From: Tyzzerella sp.
GTDB lineage: Bacteria > Bacillota > Clostridia > Lachnospirales > Lachnospiraceae
Assembly: GCA_017465565.1 (NCBI GenBank)
Contig: JAFTWA010000018.1
Span: 41,662-105,661 of the forward strand
DNA length: 64,000 nucleotides
Reading direction: 5' to 3'
The position numbers and the translations under genes were made by a program. The first letter of the stretch is position 1. Each line of letters opens with the position of its first letter. The notes beneath the pieces were generated by a model, which was not told the origin of the DNA, searched no databases, and was given only the letters and a program-made list of their open reading frames with translations. Positions 10,229 through 17,468 of the stretch are shown piece by piece.

Positions 10229-10261
10229 ATTCACGGACAAAATACGTGCAATTCACGGACA
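10229..10261 (+). promoter_or_regulatory. 22-bp-spaced direct repeat before agrB (candidate LytTR operator)
   Basis: ATTCACGGACA occurs twice, at 10229-10239 and 10251-10261, exactly 22 bp apart, i.e. two helical turns. Direct repeats of 9-11 bp with this phasing are the known site architecture of LytTR-domain regulators, and such a regulator is encoded at 11713. A weak -10-like TATGTA (10285-10290) or TACACT (10289-10294) follows. A related pair lies before the gene at 15340. Confidence 0.6.
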
Positions 10262-10315
10262 TGTAAAAATTGTAAACAAAGACTTATGTACACTCATGAC
10301 AAGGAGGAAAAAGAT

Positions 10316-10900
10316 ATGCTGAATAAAATATCACGTAAAATGACTTCGGGATTGATCAAATATGTGAAAGATGTTAGGTATGACGAGGAAGTTTATGTAT
10401 ATGGATTTGAATTAGTAATTTCTACAGTTTTATGTTGGATAGCAATTATTATTAATGCGTTTTTATTATCAGATGTGATGTCGGGAATTGTGTTTATAAT
10501 TGTTTTTTCATCATTGAGAATATTTGCAGGTGGGTATCATGCCGATTCCTATATAAAGTGTTTTCTGATGAGCAACGCCTTTTTTGTTTTTTTAATGATG
10601 TTAAAAGGATTGTTATCAGGTATACATATTTTAGTGTGGTGGGGAGTGTTTTTGATGTGCGTAGGATATATTGGTCAAAATGCACCAATTATTAATCCCA
10701 AGCAGCCAATAGGAGAAAATAAAAAGAAGTTGTGTAAAAAGAATATAAGATACGTGTTGGGAATTGATGTTTTGGTTATTTTTGTGTATACAATTTTAAA
10801 TCAAAAAATGGCAAATATGGCAATATTAAGTATTGCACTAGTGGCAGTGCTTATGCTGATTTCAAATAATCATAAAAATACGAGTAGAAAGGAGGTCTAA
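10316..10900 (+). CDS. agrB: AgrB-like autoinducer-processing membrane peptidase
   Basis: A 194-residue integral membrane protein of the AgrB family, the cysteine protease that removes the AgrD C-terminal tail and closes the thiolactone or lactone ring. The conserved core RIFAGGYHADSYIKC gives Arg68, catalytic His75 and catalytic Cys82, close to the positions in Staphylococcus aureus AgrB (His77, Cys84). Hydrophobic segments lie at about 32-52, 55-70, 84-105, 108-122, 145-160 and 165-185. The start at ATG 10316 has AAGGAGG (10301-10307) 8 bases before it; the longer in-frame reading from 10226 would include the direct repeats and promoter and is rejected. It is followed 4 bp after its stop by agrD. 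Probably autoregulated through the upstream repeats. Confidence 0.92.
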   Translation: MLNKISRKMTSGLIKYVKDVRYDEEVYVYGFELVISTVLCWIAIIINAFLLSDVMSGIVFIIVFSSLRIFAGGYHADSYIKCFLMSNAFFVFLMMLKGLLSGIHILVWWGVFLMCVGYIGQNAPIINPKQPIGENKKKLCKKNIRYVLGIDVLVIFVYTILNQKMANMAILSIALVAVLMLISNNHKNTSRKEV

Positions 10901-10904
10901 GTTT

Positions 10905-11009
10905 ATGAATTTGCTAGCAAGATGTATTGAGATGTTTGCGGTATATGGAGCAAATTGTGCTTCGATTTGTATGTCATACCAACCAAAACTTCCAAAGTCT
11001 TTAATGTAA
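10905..11009 (+). CDS. agrD: AgrD-like cyclic autoinducer propeptide, 34 aa
   Basis: A very short gene directly after agrB with ribosome site AAAGGAGG (10889-10896). The product starts MNLLARCIEMFAVYG, an amphipathic leader as in AgrD, and ends YQPKLPKSLM, the acidic-or-proline tail type removed by AgrB; the clostridial QP..PKSL pattern is plain. Between them lie Cys18, Ser20 and Cys22. Aligning the QP motif with Clostridium perfringens AgrD (known ring of five residues, then one residue, then QP) puts Ser20 at the ring-forming position, giving ring SICMS and a lactone; a thiolactone through Cys18 or Cys22 is the alternative. A terminator begins one base after the stop. Position, size, tail and partner make the assignment strong; the mature peptide is inference. 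Confidence 0.88.
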   Translation: MNLLARCIEMFAVYGANCASICMSYQPKLPKSLM

Positions 11010-11010
11010 G

Positions 11011-11042
11011 AAATCGCATCTATTTAGTTAGATGCGATTTTT
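11011..11042 (+). terminator. Rho-independent terminator after agrD
   Basis: AAATCGCATCTA (11011-11022) pairs perfectly with TAGATGCGATTT (11029-11040), 6-base loop, followed by T's to 11042. It separates agrBD from the regulatory genes, so peptide genes can be expressed at a higher level than the sensor genes. Confidence 0.85.
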
Positions 11043-11063
11043 ACGTGGACATAATAAAGGAAA

Positions 11064-11675
11064 ATGAGGACAGATAAAAAAGAAAAGCTTTTATTAGCGT
11101 ACAATATAGCTAGATATTACGATATGAGGTCTATGTGTATGTATGATGAGAAAGATAATCAATATGTTGAAGCTATCAAATTGGCGGCAGGAGGAGTGCA
11201 GTACAGAAACTTATCTGTAAAAAAAACATTAATAGAAGCCGTGGAGCAATTACACTTGTTTTATAAAAATTCGTTAGAGAAAAAATATTTAGAAGTTGCA
11301 AAATTATTTATTCAAGCTTATTTAGAGTTGGGGTTTTCATATCAAGAGGGAGAGCACGTATTTAGTGTGATTCTGGATGAGTTGGGAGAATGCCGCGAGG
11401 TAGAATATTCTAAAAAAATCTATGTGGAAAGAAGGATTAAACTCAATAAATCTCAGGTTAGGAGTATGATTAAGAGATGGCCAGCGTCTCCGCATCAAAC
11501 AATAAAAATAGAAGAGGTGGTTGAGGATATTATCAATAAAGTAAAGAGCAAAGCAATAGGAATTTATTATTATGAATGCGCAGTAACAAAAGATGTATAC
11601 GAATTAGTAATAAATGAAAATGAAGTTTTCTTTCATGATTTGAAAAGAGGTGTCTTTTTCACTTTATTACAGTAA
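11064..11675 (+). CDS. Unknown 203-aa protein inside the agr locus
   Basis: I do not recognise this protein. It is 203 residues, charged, Lys/Glu-rich and predicted soluble: no signal peptide or membrane segment. The first 110 residues look mostly helical (for example LLLAYNIARYYDM and YLEVAKLFIQAYLELGFSYQEG). The last 60 have a mixed pattern with KAIGIYYYECAVTKDVYELVINENEVFFHDL, resembling a small beta-rich C-terminal domain. It sits between the agrD terminator and the response regulator gene, all in one direction, so it probably joins the sensing system or is co-regulated. The ATG at 11064 has AAAGGA (11056-11061) close before it. An accessory or immunity-like role is conceivable but unsupported. 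Confidence 0.7.
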   Translation: MRTDKKEKLLLAYNIARYYDMRSMCMYDEKDNQYVEAIKLAAGGVQYRNLSVKKTLIEAVEQLHLFYKNSLEKKYLEVAKLFIQAYLELGFSYQEGEHVFSVILDELGECREVEYSKKIYVERRIKLNKSQVRSMIKRWPASPHQTIKIEEVVEDIINKVKSKAIGIYYYECAVTKDVYELVINENEVFFHDLKRGVFFTLLQ

Positions 11676-11682
11676 AGAAATT

Positions 11683-11691
11683 TGATATAAT
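11683..11691 (+). promoter_or_regulatory. Extended -10 promoter for the response regulator
   Basis: TGATATAAT (11683-11691) is a perfect extended -10 (TGnTATAAT) just after the stop of the unknown gene and 22 bp before the regulator ATG. No good -35 is seen. It would give the sensor pair a basal promoter independent of agrBD. Confidence 0.5.
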
Positions 11692-11712
11692 CGTAGCAAG
11701 GAGGAATGGTAT

Positions 11713-12432
11713 ATGATACACATTGCAATCTGTGAAGATGAAAAAAAGGTGCTCGAGGAGTTACGTAATAAGGTTAACGATTTTCTTGAGAAAGATAAAA
11801 TTATAGCTAAAGTAGAGGTATATTCACAGAGCAGAATGTTACTCTATGATATTCAAGAGGGGAAACATTTTGATTTGATTTTGAGCGATATTGAAATGCC
11901 AGGTATTGATGGAATGAGATTGGCTGAAAATATAAAAAAATATCTATCAGAAGTCCTTATCATTTTTATCACGTCGCACTTAAAATATGCAATAGATGCA
12001 TTCGAGTTATCTATTTTCAGATATGTTCCGAAAGATTCTATCGCAGCTAGGTTGCAAGTTGCATTGGGTGATGCTGTGAAAATAATTAACTTGCAAAAAG
12101 ATGAATTTTATGTAATTGAAACATTAAGTAGGTTGGAAAAAATTCCATATAAGAACATCGTGTACATACAACGTCAAGGTAAAAATAGCATTTTTTATTT
12201 GACGGATAATACTTCAACAAAAATTCGAAAAAGTTTATCTCAGTTATACGGTGAATTTAATCAAGAAGATTTTGCATATATTGACCGAGGAACTATAGTA
12301 AATTTGGCGCATATTCTAACTATTGTAGAGGGGAATGTTAGAATGACAAACGGAGAATGCTTGTATTCGAGCCAAACGAGGATAGAAGAGATAAAAAACA
12401 AAATGAACACATTTTGGAGAAAGAATCTATGA
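11713..12432 (+). CDS. agrA: LytTR-family response regulator (AgrA-like)
   Basis: A 239-residue regulator. Residues 1-120 form a receiver domain: acidic pair Glu8/Asp9, phospho-acceptor Asp59 in SDIEMPGIDG, the Thr/Ser in FITSH near 90 and Lys in RYVPKDS near 108. Residues about 135-235 form a LytTR DNA-binding domain (IPYKNIVYIQRQGKNSIFYL, then FAYIDRGTIVNLAHI). This class binds paired direct repeats about 22 bp apart, matching the repeats before agrB and before the gene at 15340. Ribosome site AAGGAGG (11699-11705). Its stop overlaps the kinase start (ATGA), so the two are translationally coupled. The order regulator-then-kinase differs from the staphylococcal B-D-C-A order. Confidence 0.9.
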   Translation: MIHIAICEDEKKVLEELRNKVNDFLEKDKIIAKVEVYSQSRMLLYDIQEGKHFDLILSDIEMPGIDGMRLAENIKKYLSEVLIIFITSHLKYAIDAFELSIFRYVPKDSIAARLQVALGDAVKIINLQKDEFYVIETLSRLEKIPYKNIVYIQRQGKNSIFYLTDNTSTKIRKSLSQLYGEFNQEDFAYIDRGTIVNLAHILTIVEGNVRMTNGECLYSSQTRIEEIKNKMNTFWRKNL

Positions 12433-13742
12433 ATATAGTATATAAGTTGGTAGATTTTATAGCCTCTTATATAGAACTTTTTGTTCTATATGAGATATAC
12501 GCCGAATTATTCGCAAAAAATATTCGTAAGAAAAATATTCTGAGCATAAAAATTTTAGCTACAGTTGTAGGAGCTATAATGGTTGCTATATGTAATCATG
12601 TGTCGATTTTTTCATATTTCACAATGATTATGGGTGCAGTTTATATGAGTATTTCAGCATTACTTTTATTCAAGATAAATTGGATTCCTTTATTTTCTGT
12701 GGCGAGCTTTTATATTTTGTGCTTAAGTTATTTCGATTTTTTCATAATTTCACTATTTTCATATATATGGAGAGATGAGAATATTATGGCAACGCTTTCT
12801 GTTCAGGGGTTGCCAAGGTTATTTTTTATCTTGACTGTAAAGACATTATGGATCATATTTTTCTGGCTGTGTAAAGATTATATTAAAGTTTTTCAAAAAA
12901 AAGTCAAACGTATGTATTTTGTTCTCATACTTTCGATAGTAGGATTTTGTGGATTTACTTTTTTGGTAGAACAAACATGCAATATGCTTAATTATTCTTT
13001 AACTGGAGTATGGCTTGCAATGGTACTCGGATTAGCTTTTTTCATTTTTATTACATATTTCTTGATTGTAAGGCAGGAAGAAAAAAATAAACTACATATT
13101 GAGACTATGAGAAGCGAATTGCTAGAAGAGAAATATGAATCTATTCAGAAAATATATTCAAGTAATGCAAAACTATATCATGATATGAACAATCATTTGA
13201 ATGTATTGTATCAACTGCTTGATGATGAGAATACAGAAAAGGCTAAAGAATATATAAAAGAAATTGGACAACCTATTAAAAGGTTATCAAAAACTGTATG
13301 GACAGGAGAAGAGGTTGTAGATGCAGTAATAAAAAGTAAGGTTGAGATAATGAAGGAAAAAGATATTGAATATGAGATCAATGCTGAATTTCCTGATAAT
13401 TCAAACATAGCACAACATGATATGTGTACAATACTTGCTAATTTGTTGGATAACGCAATAGAAGCAACGAGTAAATTAGAAGATAACAGAAGAATCTCAT
13501 TGACAATCCGTAACATAAACCAGTTTCTTGTCCTAAAGGTGTCAAACACGTGTATTTATATTAATCAACAATTTGATTCCCTGCCGAAGACAACAAAGGA
13601 TAACAAACAGTTACATGGTTGGGGGCTTCCGAGTGTGTTGGCTGCGGTAAAAAAATACAATGGAACGATGGAATGTTTCAGTGTGGAAAATGAATTTACA
13701 GTATCTATTATGATGTTTTGGGAAACTGTGAAAACTAAATAG
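12429..13742 (+). CDS. agrC: AgrC-like GHKL sensor histidine kinase
   Basis: A 437-residue membrane sensor. Roughly the first 220 residues hold six hydrophobic segments, the peptide-sensing domain typical of AgrC-type kinases. The cytoplasmic part has a dimerisation helix with YHDMNNHLNVLYQLL, phospho-acceptor His251, then a GHKL ATPase domain: N box ANLLDNAIEA (Asn338, Asp341, Asn342) and a HGWGLPSVL glycine box. The class senses cyclic peptides and phosphorylates a LytTR regulator. The start at ATG 12429 overlaps the regulator stop by 4 bases; a longer in-frame reading would lie inside the regulator gene. A terminator follows at 13757. I infer its ligand is the product of agrD at 10905. Confidence 0.9.
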   Translation: MNIVYKLVDFIASYIELFVLYEIYAELFAKNIRKKNILSIKILATVVGAIMVAICNHVSIFSYFTMIMGAVYMSISALLLFKINWIPLFSVASFYILCLSYFDFFIISLFSYIWRDENIMATLSVQGLPRLFFILTVKTLWIIFFWLCKDYIKVFQKKVKRMYFVLILSIVGFCGFTFLVEQTCNMLNYSLTGVWLAMVLGLAFFIFITYFLIVRQEEKNKLHIETMRSELLEEKYESIQKIYSSNAKLYHDMNNHLNVLYQLLDDENTEKAKEYIKEIGQPIKRLSKTVWTGEEVVDAVIKSKVEIMKEKDIEYEINAEFPDNSNIAQHDMCTILANLLDNAIEATSKLEDNRRISLTIRNINQFLVLKVSNTCIYINQQFDSLPKTTKDNKQLHGWGLPSVLAAVKKYNGTMECFSVENEFTVSIMMFWETVKTK

Positions 13743-13756
13743 AGTATTAAAAAGAT

Positions 13757-13791
13757 AAACTGGAATTAGATTAGAGCTAATTCCAGTTTTT
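13757..13791 (+). terminator. Rho-independent terminator after the kinase gene
   Basis: AAACTGGAATTAG (13757-13769) pairs with CTAATTCCAGTTT (13777-13789), followed by T's. It ends the agr locus. Confidence 0.8.
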
Positions 13792-13894
13792 GTGAGTAAT
13801 GCATATTTATACCAACAATATGATTGGTTGTATATTCCAGTAGAACAGCACGCCATTCCGCTTCAAACTGCATGTATGCAGTTAATGTTTAAAT

Positions 13895-14119
13895 TTAAGA
13901 TTTTCTCATGTCGCGACCATTACATTCAAGGCGGTATGCCTTGGATGTCATCCTGCTAAGGCAGGCATCAGCATAGGTGTTGTCTTTGAATAAGTCCCAC
14001 CATTTGATGACTGGAAGCTGAGATACTATCATCGTAGACTTTTTACAGTCCCTTGTTTCAATGATTTCAAAACTTATAGAAGCCCTTTCCTCGTATGTTT
14101 TCGTGCGCTGGAAGCCCAT
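13895..14119 (-). pseudogene. istB C-terminal fragment (IS21 helper ATPase)
   Basis: Only the last third of the IS21 ATP-binding helper protein remains. From about 14060 down to the stop at 13895 the minus strand reads IIETRDCKKSTMIVSQLP, then a segment with NTYADACLSRM and RLECNGRDMRKS, which matches the IstB family C-terminal end (sensor region and C-terminal helix). Walker A and B, which lie upstream in intact IstB, are absent. The fragment's first residues overlap the istA remnant in another frame, and the homology switches near 14060-14105, marking the deletion junction. Confidence 0.7.
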
Positions 14120-14761
14120 CGTCTATAATAAGCACCGTCTTTTTCATTGACTTCTTTATAGTAAAGGTGTTTGGGTCTCATATGACTGTCCTCAGTAATA
14201 TATTTTGGAAAGTCTTTGTAGGACCTCTTATGCTTACAGATCAATCGATTATATTGATCACAAATGCGAATCTCTGACACTGTTGCCTTAACGATTGCAG
14301 ATTTTCCGCAATGAGTATAAACTACAGAATAGTAGTGGTTATCATACTCGATGTGGTAGTTATCAGGGATTCTTGTGACAGTTTTGTAATCGCATACCAT
14401 GAAATTTCCGCCTGGCAGTGGTTTTAAACATGGGTTATCTTCTTTGTATTCGAGCCAACAGAATGCAACATTTACTTTGCTACCTTTGGCATGAATACGG
14501 TCATAATAAGTTTGGAAGTCTGGCAAAGGAATTGTTTTTCTCTGAAGATTTTCAGGAGGATAAAACATCATTTCTACCTGAGCAGGCTCCATAGTTTTTA
14601 ATTGCTCCAGTGAAAAACCTTGAAGCCTTGAAGCGTTTGAGAATGAGCTGAACGGTACCATAACCGATATGATAACGGTTCTGAATTACCTTTAGGGCAC
14701 ATTTATTCTGGCGCATTTGAATTACGCCAATAATAGTGTTGTAGTCTTGCATGATACACAT
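14074..14761 (-). pseudogene. istA fragment, frameshifted and without DDE core (IS21 transposase)
   Basis: The minus strand first encodes an N-terminal HTH region (YHIGYGTVQLILKRFK, up to about 14615), then a frame change leads into GFSLEQLKTMEP and FYPPENLQRK, DFQTYYDRIHAKGSKV and FCWLEYKE. It then jumps straight to the C-terminal beta-barrel part (IPDNYHIEYDNHYYSVVYTHCGK, shown in pieces) and HLYYKEVNEKDGAYYRRWA. In an intact IS21 transposase the integrase catalytic core of about 200 residues lies between these blocks and it is missing here. Frameshift plus deletion make this inactive. The ATG near 14749-14761 has CTCC/GGAGG-type sequence just upstream on the minus strand. Confidence 0.75.
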
Positions 14762-14900
14762 GCCTCCTTTCGTAGTTCATATTTTTTGACTACGAAAAAA
14801 CTATAACACAATTAAATATATAAGCAGTTTAAAACGGAATTACGTGCAGTTTTACTGGAATATGCAAAATAGTAGAATTGTCTGAAAAAAAGATGAGCAG

Positions 14901-15053
14901 ATGATCTTTTCATCAGAAAATATGAAGTTTTCAATGGTTCACGTATACATATTTGATGATTATGGCGATTGGATAGAAATGCATCGAGGCAAAACAGAAG
15001 AGAACCCAATTTCAAAAAATGCCATTTTTTATGCAGATGTACAGGTAGAATAG
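14901..15053 (+). CDS. Small 50-aa ORF or gene remnant
   Basis: An open frame MIFSSENMKFSMVHVYIF followed by DDYGDWIEMHRGKTEENP and a short tail ending YADVQVE. Composition is protein-like, and a terminator follows 18 bp after its stop at 15072. No family is recognised. An in-frame TGA at 14883 and no clear ribosome site suggest this may be the 3' remnant of a larger gene interrupted near the IS21 relic rather than an intact gene. Confidence 0.3.
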   Translation: MIFSSENMKFSMVHVYIFDDYGDWIEMHRGKTEENPISKNAIFYADVQVE

Positions 15054-15071
15054 CGTGTGATAAAAGAGAGG

Positions 15072-15110
15072 AAGATGTTTGGTTTATTTGGGATAGCAAG
15101 CATCTTTTTT
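15072..15110 (+). terminator. Rho-independent terminator
   Basis: AAGATGTTTG (15072-15081) pairs with CAAGCATCTT (15097-15106), with one G-U pair and a 15-base loop, followed by a T run to 15110. It lies after the small ORF at 14901 and insulates the agr-type operator at 15153. Confidence 0.65.
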
Positions 15111-15152
15111 AGTGCATTTGATTCTCTATTTTACTTGTGGAAAGAAATAATT

Positions 15153-15217
15153 TGAAGGACAAATTTGTAATCAATCAAGGACATTATAAATTAATGAGAG
15201 TGTTACTAGTTATAATG
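15153..15217 (+). promoter_or_regulatory. Candidate LytTR operator and promoter for secreted-protein gene
   Basis: TTGAAGGACA (15153-15162) and ATCAAGGACA (15175-15184) repeat with 22-bp spacing, sharing the GGACA core and phasing of the pair before agrB. A perfect TATAAT at 15212-15217 starts 28 bp after the second repeat and lacks a good -35, as expected for an activator-dependent promoter. I infer control by the LytTR regulator at 11713. Confidence 0.55.
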
Positions 15218-15339
15218 AAATTAAGAAAAACAAGCTGTGATGAGGTGAAAAGCAGTTCAAAGAAAAACGGAGAGGGGTGAGTCCGATGGCTAAGGAAGAT
15301 GAAGTGAAAAATTTAGTACAGAAGGTAGGAGGTATAATT

Positions 15340-15891
15340 ATGAAAAAATTATTTAAAGCGAAAATTACTGCAAGTGTTTTGATGGCAACTTTATTCTTTC
15401 AAATATTTTCAATTAACTCTTTCGCTATGACATCGCAAGAATCACCAAAAAACTTGACGGATATTACTTTGGAAGCTAATGAAGAAACACAAGTTCAAGA
15501 AGTGCAAATTGATTCATCCAACACGAGAGTCGTGGATGAGAATAGGATTTATTATACAGAAGAGTTTACGACAGTAGCTACAAACGACGGAAATGGAGTT
15601 ATGTTCAATTTTGAAGTGAGATATATTTGGTCTGTTGACGGGAGAAGTCCTAGTAATTCATTGGCAATTGAAAGCGTGAAGGTAATAGATGATACTTCAT
15701 ATGTGACGGTTGTTAGATCTGATGGTCCAAGTATTACTAAAACACTTAATGCAGCAAAGAGCCAAGGAATTTGTTCAGTGACTAAGGGATATCTAACTTT
15801 GGGCGGATATTACAACATATATCAATATGCGACATTAACTTACCAAGGAAACGCATATTTTGACGATGATTTTCGACAAACTGCTGGCTAA
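15340..15891 (+). CDS. Small secreted protein, candidate agr target
   Basis: A 183-residue protein with a clear signal peptide (MKKLFKAKITASVLMATLFF, ending near SFAMT at about residue 30). The mature part begins with an acidic, low-complexity linker, then a beta-rich domain of about 110 residues (for example FNFEVRYIWSVDG and YLTLGGYYNIYQYATLTYQG). No family is recognised. ATG 15340 follows AGGAGG (15327-15332) by 7 bases; an in-frame ATG at 15286 would put extra residues before the signal peptide. The upstream repeats and -10 suggest quorum control. The next lipoprotein gene starts 47 bp later and may be cotranscribed. Confidence 0.8.
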   Translation: MKKLFKAKITASVLMATLFFQIFSINSFAMTSQESPKNLTDITLEANEETQVQEVQIDSSNTRVVDENRIYYTEEFTTVATNDGNGVMFNFEVRYIWSVDGRSPSNSLAIESVKVIDDTSYVTVVRSDGPSITKTLNAAKSQGICSVTKGYLTLGGYYNIYQYATLTYQGNAYFDDDFRQTAG

Positions 15892-15938
15892 TTTTCATGA
15901 GAAGGATGTTTGGGAAATAGAATATGGGGTGGTTCAAG

Positions 15939-16952
15939 ATGAAAAAGATAGCAATGTTAACGTTAGTTGCAGTAATTGTTTGCAGTGTATTAGTTGGATG
16001 TAATAATAGTGAGAAAAATGAGTTTTTAGATAAAACGAGCTCTATTGTTTCTAATAATAATATGAATCATTTGACATCAGAGGATGAGGAATTTGTTTAT
16101 TTTATAGATACTATGACTGTGAAAAAAATAGATAAAAGCAATCATTCAGTAGAAGATATTTATGAATTTGAAGATATTTATAACTTGGTTAGTGTTTTTG
16201 AATGTTTTGAAGACAGATTGTATTTTATCACACATGAGGGTGATTTTATTTCTATGGATACAGATGGAGAAAATCTTATTAAATCGTCGTTCTCATTGGA
16301 TAGCTCGGAATTATTGGAGTATAATTCACCTGTTCCACAACCTTATGTTCATGGAAAAAATCTGTATTTTCTAGTTGAAGGTGGAGTTTCTGTCTATCGC
16401 GTGGAACCAGATACACTGGCTCTCGAACTTGTAGATTCACAAATCGAAAATCAGTATGTCTCATCAGATAATACTGTTTTTACAAAGAAGATAGAGAATG
16501 AATTGGGGAGACTTTATGTAACCCCACAAAATGGTGACACAACGTTGTTTTCTTCTGAAGATGAAAGTGTAATATTAACCCATGTGAATTTTACAAACTC
16601 CTATGTATTTTATACGGCGTTTAAATTTGACGATCCAAATGATATTGATTTGGATGATTTGGATTCTCTTAATCTATATCGAGTTGACTTGGATGGAAAG
16701 AATAAAGTACTGATTCGAGAATTCGAGTTGTATAATGACAATGCAAATATTAAATTTGATAATGAATACATATATTTGAGTATTAGTGATGTTGAATACT
16801 TGAAAATAAATAAGGAAACTTTGGAAGAAACTAATATATTATCTGTAATGAAAAAAGTTGGAAATGGTTATGAAATTTCGGATGGAAAAATTTTTGAGTT
16901 CGGGAAAGATTACTGTGTCGACATTAATAGTGGTGAAAAGATAGCATTTTAA
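15939..16952 (+). CDS. Lipoprotein, beta-propeller-like (DUF5050-type)
   Basis: A 337-residue lipoprotein. The N-terminal MKKIAMLTLVAVIVCSVLVGC has a lipobox (LVGC) with lipidated Cys21. The rest is made of repeated strand pairs with motifs like EFVYFIDTMTVKKIDK, DRLYFITHEGDFISMD and KNLYFLVEGGVSVYRVE, the pattern of DUF5050/TolB-like six-bladed propellers on Firmicute surfaces. An alternative in-frame ATG at 15924 adds only MGWFK; ATG 15939 is preferred because it begins a standard signal. The gene follows the secreted-protein gene and may be in its operon. Function unknown; probably protein or peptide binding at the cell surface. Confidence 0.78.
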   Translation: MKKIAMLTLVAVIVCSVLVGCNNSEKNEFLDKTSSIVSNNNMNHLTSEDEEFVYFIDTMTVKKIDKSNHSVEDIYEFEDIYNLVSVFECFEDRLYFITHEGDFISMDTDGENLIKSSFSLDSSELLEYNSPVPQPYVHGKNLYFLVEGGVSVYRVEPDTLALELVDSQIENQYVSSDNTVFTKKIENELGRLYVTPQNGDTTLFSSEDESVILTHVNFTNSYVFYTAFKFDDPNDIDLDDLDSLNLYRVDLDGKNKVLIREFELYNDNANIKFDNEYIYLSISDVEYLKINKETLEETNILSVMKKVGNGYEISDGKIFEFGKDYCVDINSGEKIAF

Positions 16953-17468
16953 TGTATCAACTTTGAGTTGTTCTCCGATGTAATTAAAAAGGGACTTAAG
17001 TTACAATAAAGGAGTTATCTCGGTTGCAAAAGTATTTCCTTTAGGACATGAGAGCATGTGGTTCTTATATGGTTCTAAAATCTTCAATAACCTCAAATAA
17101 TATGCCTAAAATGAATGAAATTAGCCAAAAAACACAATATAGATAAGAAGAAAAACCTTAAATTTATCTCTTTCGAAACGTGAAGGTGGACATACAGCAC
17201 TTTCGAGTCGGCGCGGCGTAATGCTAATCAAACGGCGAATCCCGCAATCCTTGAGAAATTGAGGGTTGCGGTTTCTTTTTGTGAGGAAAGGAATAGCGAA
17301 CATAAAGAAAGAAGGGGCTGTCGAGAAATAGGGTTTTAGTGAAAACTCGGATATGATCAGATGCAACAAATTGTAACAAGGTTGCTCACTTTAGTTGCTT
17401 TTAGATCAAAGCAAAATAGAATATTCTAAGAATATAAATAAACACAAATAAGAAAGAGGTACATAGGA
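16953..17468. other. Gene-poor interval with a hairpin
   Basis: No convincing gene. The short open frames here are not protein-like. A GC-richer patch around 17190-17240 differs from its AT-rich surroundings and ends in the hairpin at 17242. It may be a relic of an inserted element, but no recognisable ends or recombinase were found. Confidence 0.4.
17242..17280 (+). terminator. Probable rho-independent terminator
   Basis: CCGCAATCC (17242-17250) pairs with GGGTTGCGG (17263-17271) with one G-U pair and a 12-base loop, followed by TTTCTTTTT. No intact gene lies just upstream, so it may be left over from a lost gene or element. Confidence 0.5.

Larger units (their letters stand above)
13834..14861 (-). 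mobile_element. Internally deleted IS21-family element
   Basis: About 1.03 kb flanked by inverted end sequences. The left end has tandem 21-bp-spaced units beginning ATTCCAGTAGAAC (13834) and ATTCCGCTTCAAACTGC (13855-13871). The right end (14824-14861) reads as a close inverted copy: on the minus strand ATTCCAGTAAAACTGC then ATTCCGTTTTAAACTGC. Repeated end units are characteristic of IS21. Inside are fragments of istA and istB on the minus strand with the DDE catalytic core missing, so it cannot move by itself but may still be a substrate for a complete relative. Full IS21 elements are usually above 2 kb. An 8-bp hairpin (14769-14776 with 14789-14796) lies upstream of istA. Confidence 0.75.

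Noticed and set aside
10226-10315. N-terminal extension of AgrB from 10226
   Set aside because: It would cover the direct repeats and has no ribosome site; AAGGAGG points to ATG 10316, which gives the normal AgrB length.
11044-11072. Two GGACA words (11047 and 11068) as a third LytTR operator
   Set aside because: Spacing is 21 rather than 22, flanks do not match, and the second word lies inside the coding region of the gene at 11064.
14812-15099. Minus-strand 95-residue frame
   Set aside because: It lies opposite the small protein-like ORF and terminator on the plus strand, has no ribosome site and no protein-like pattern.
17180-17280. GC-richer patch as an integrase attachment site
   Set aside because: No recombinase gene, tRNA or flanking direct repeat is visible.
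17121-17369. Minus-strand frame in the gene-poor interval
   Set aside because: It runs through a terminator-like hairpin and has no recognisable features.
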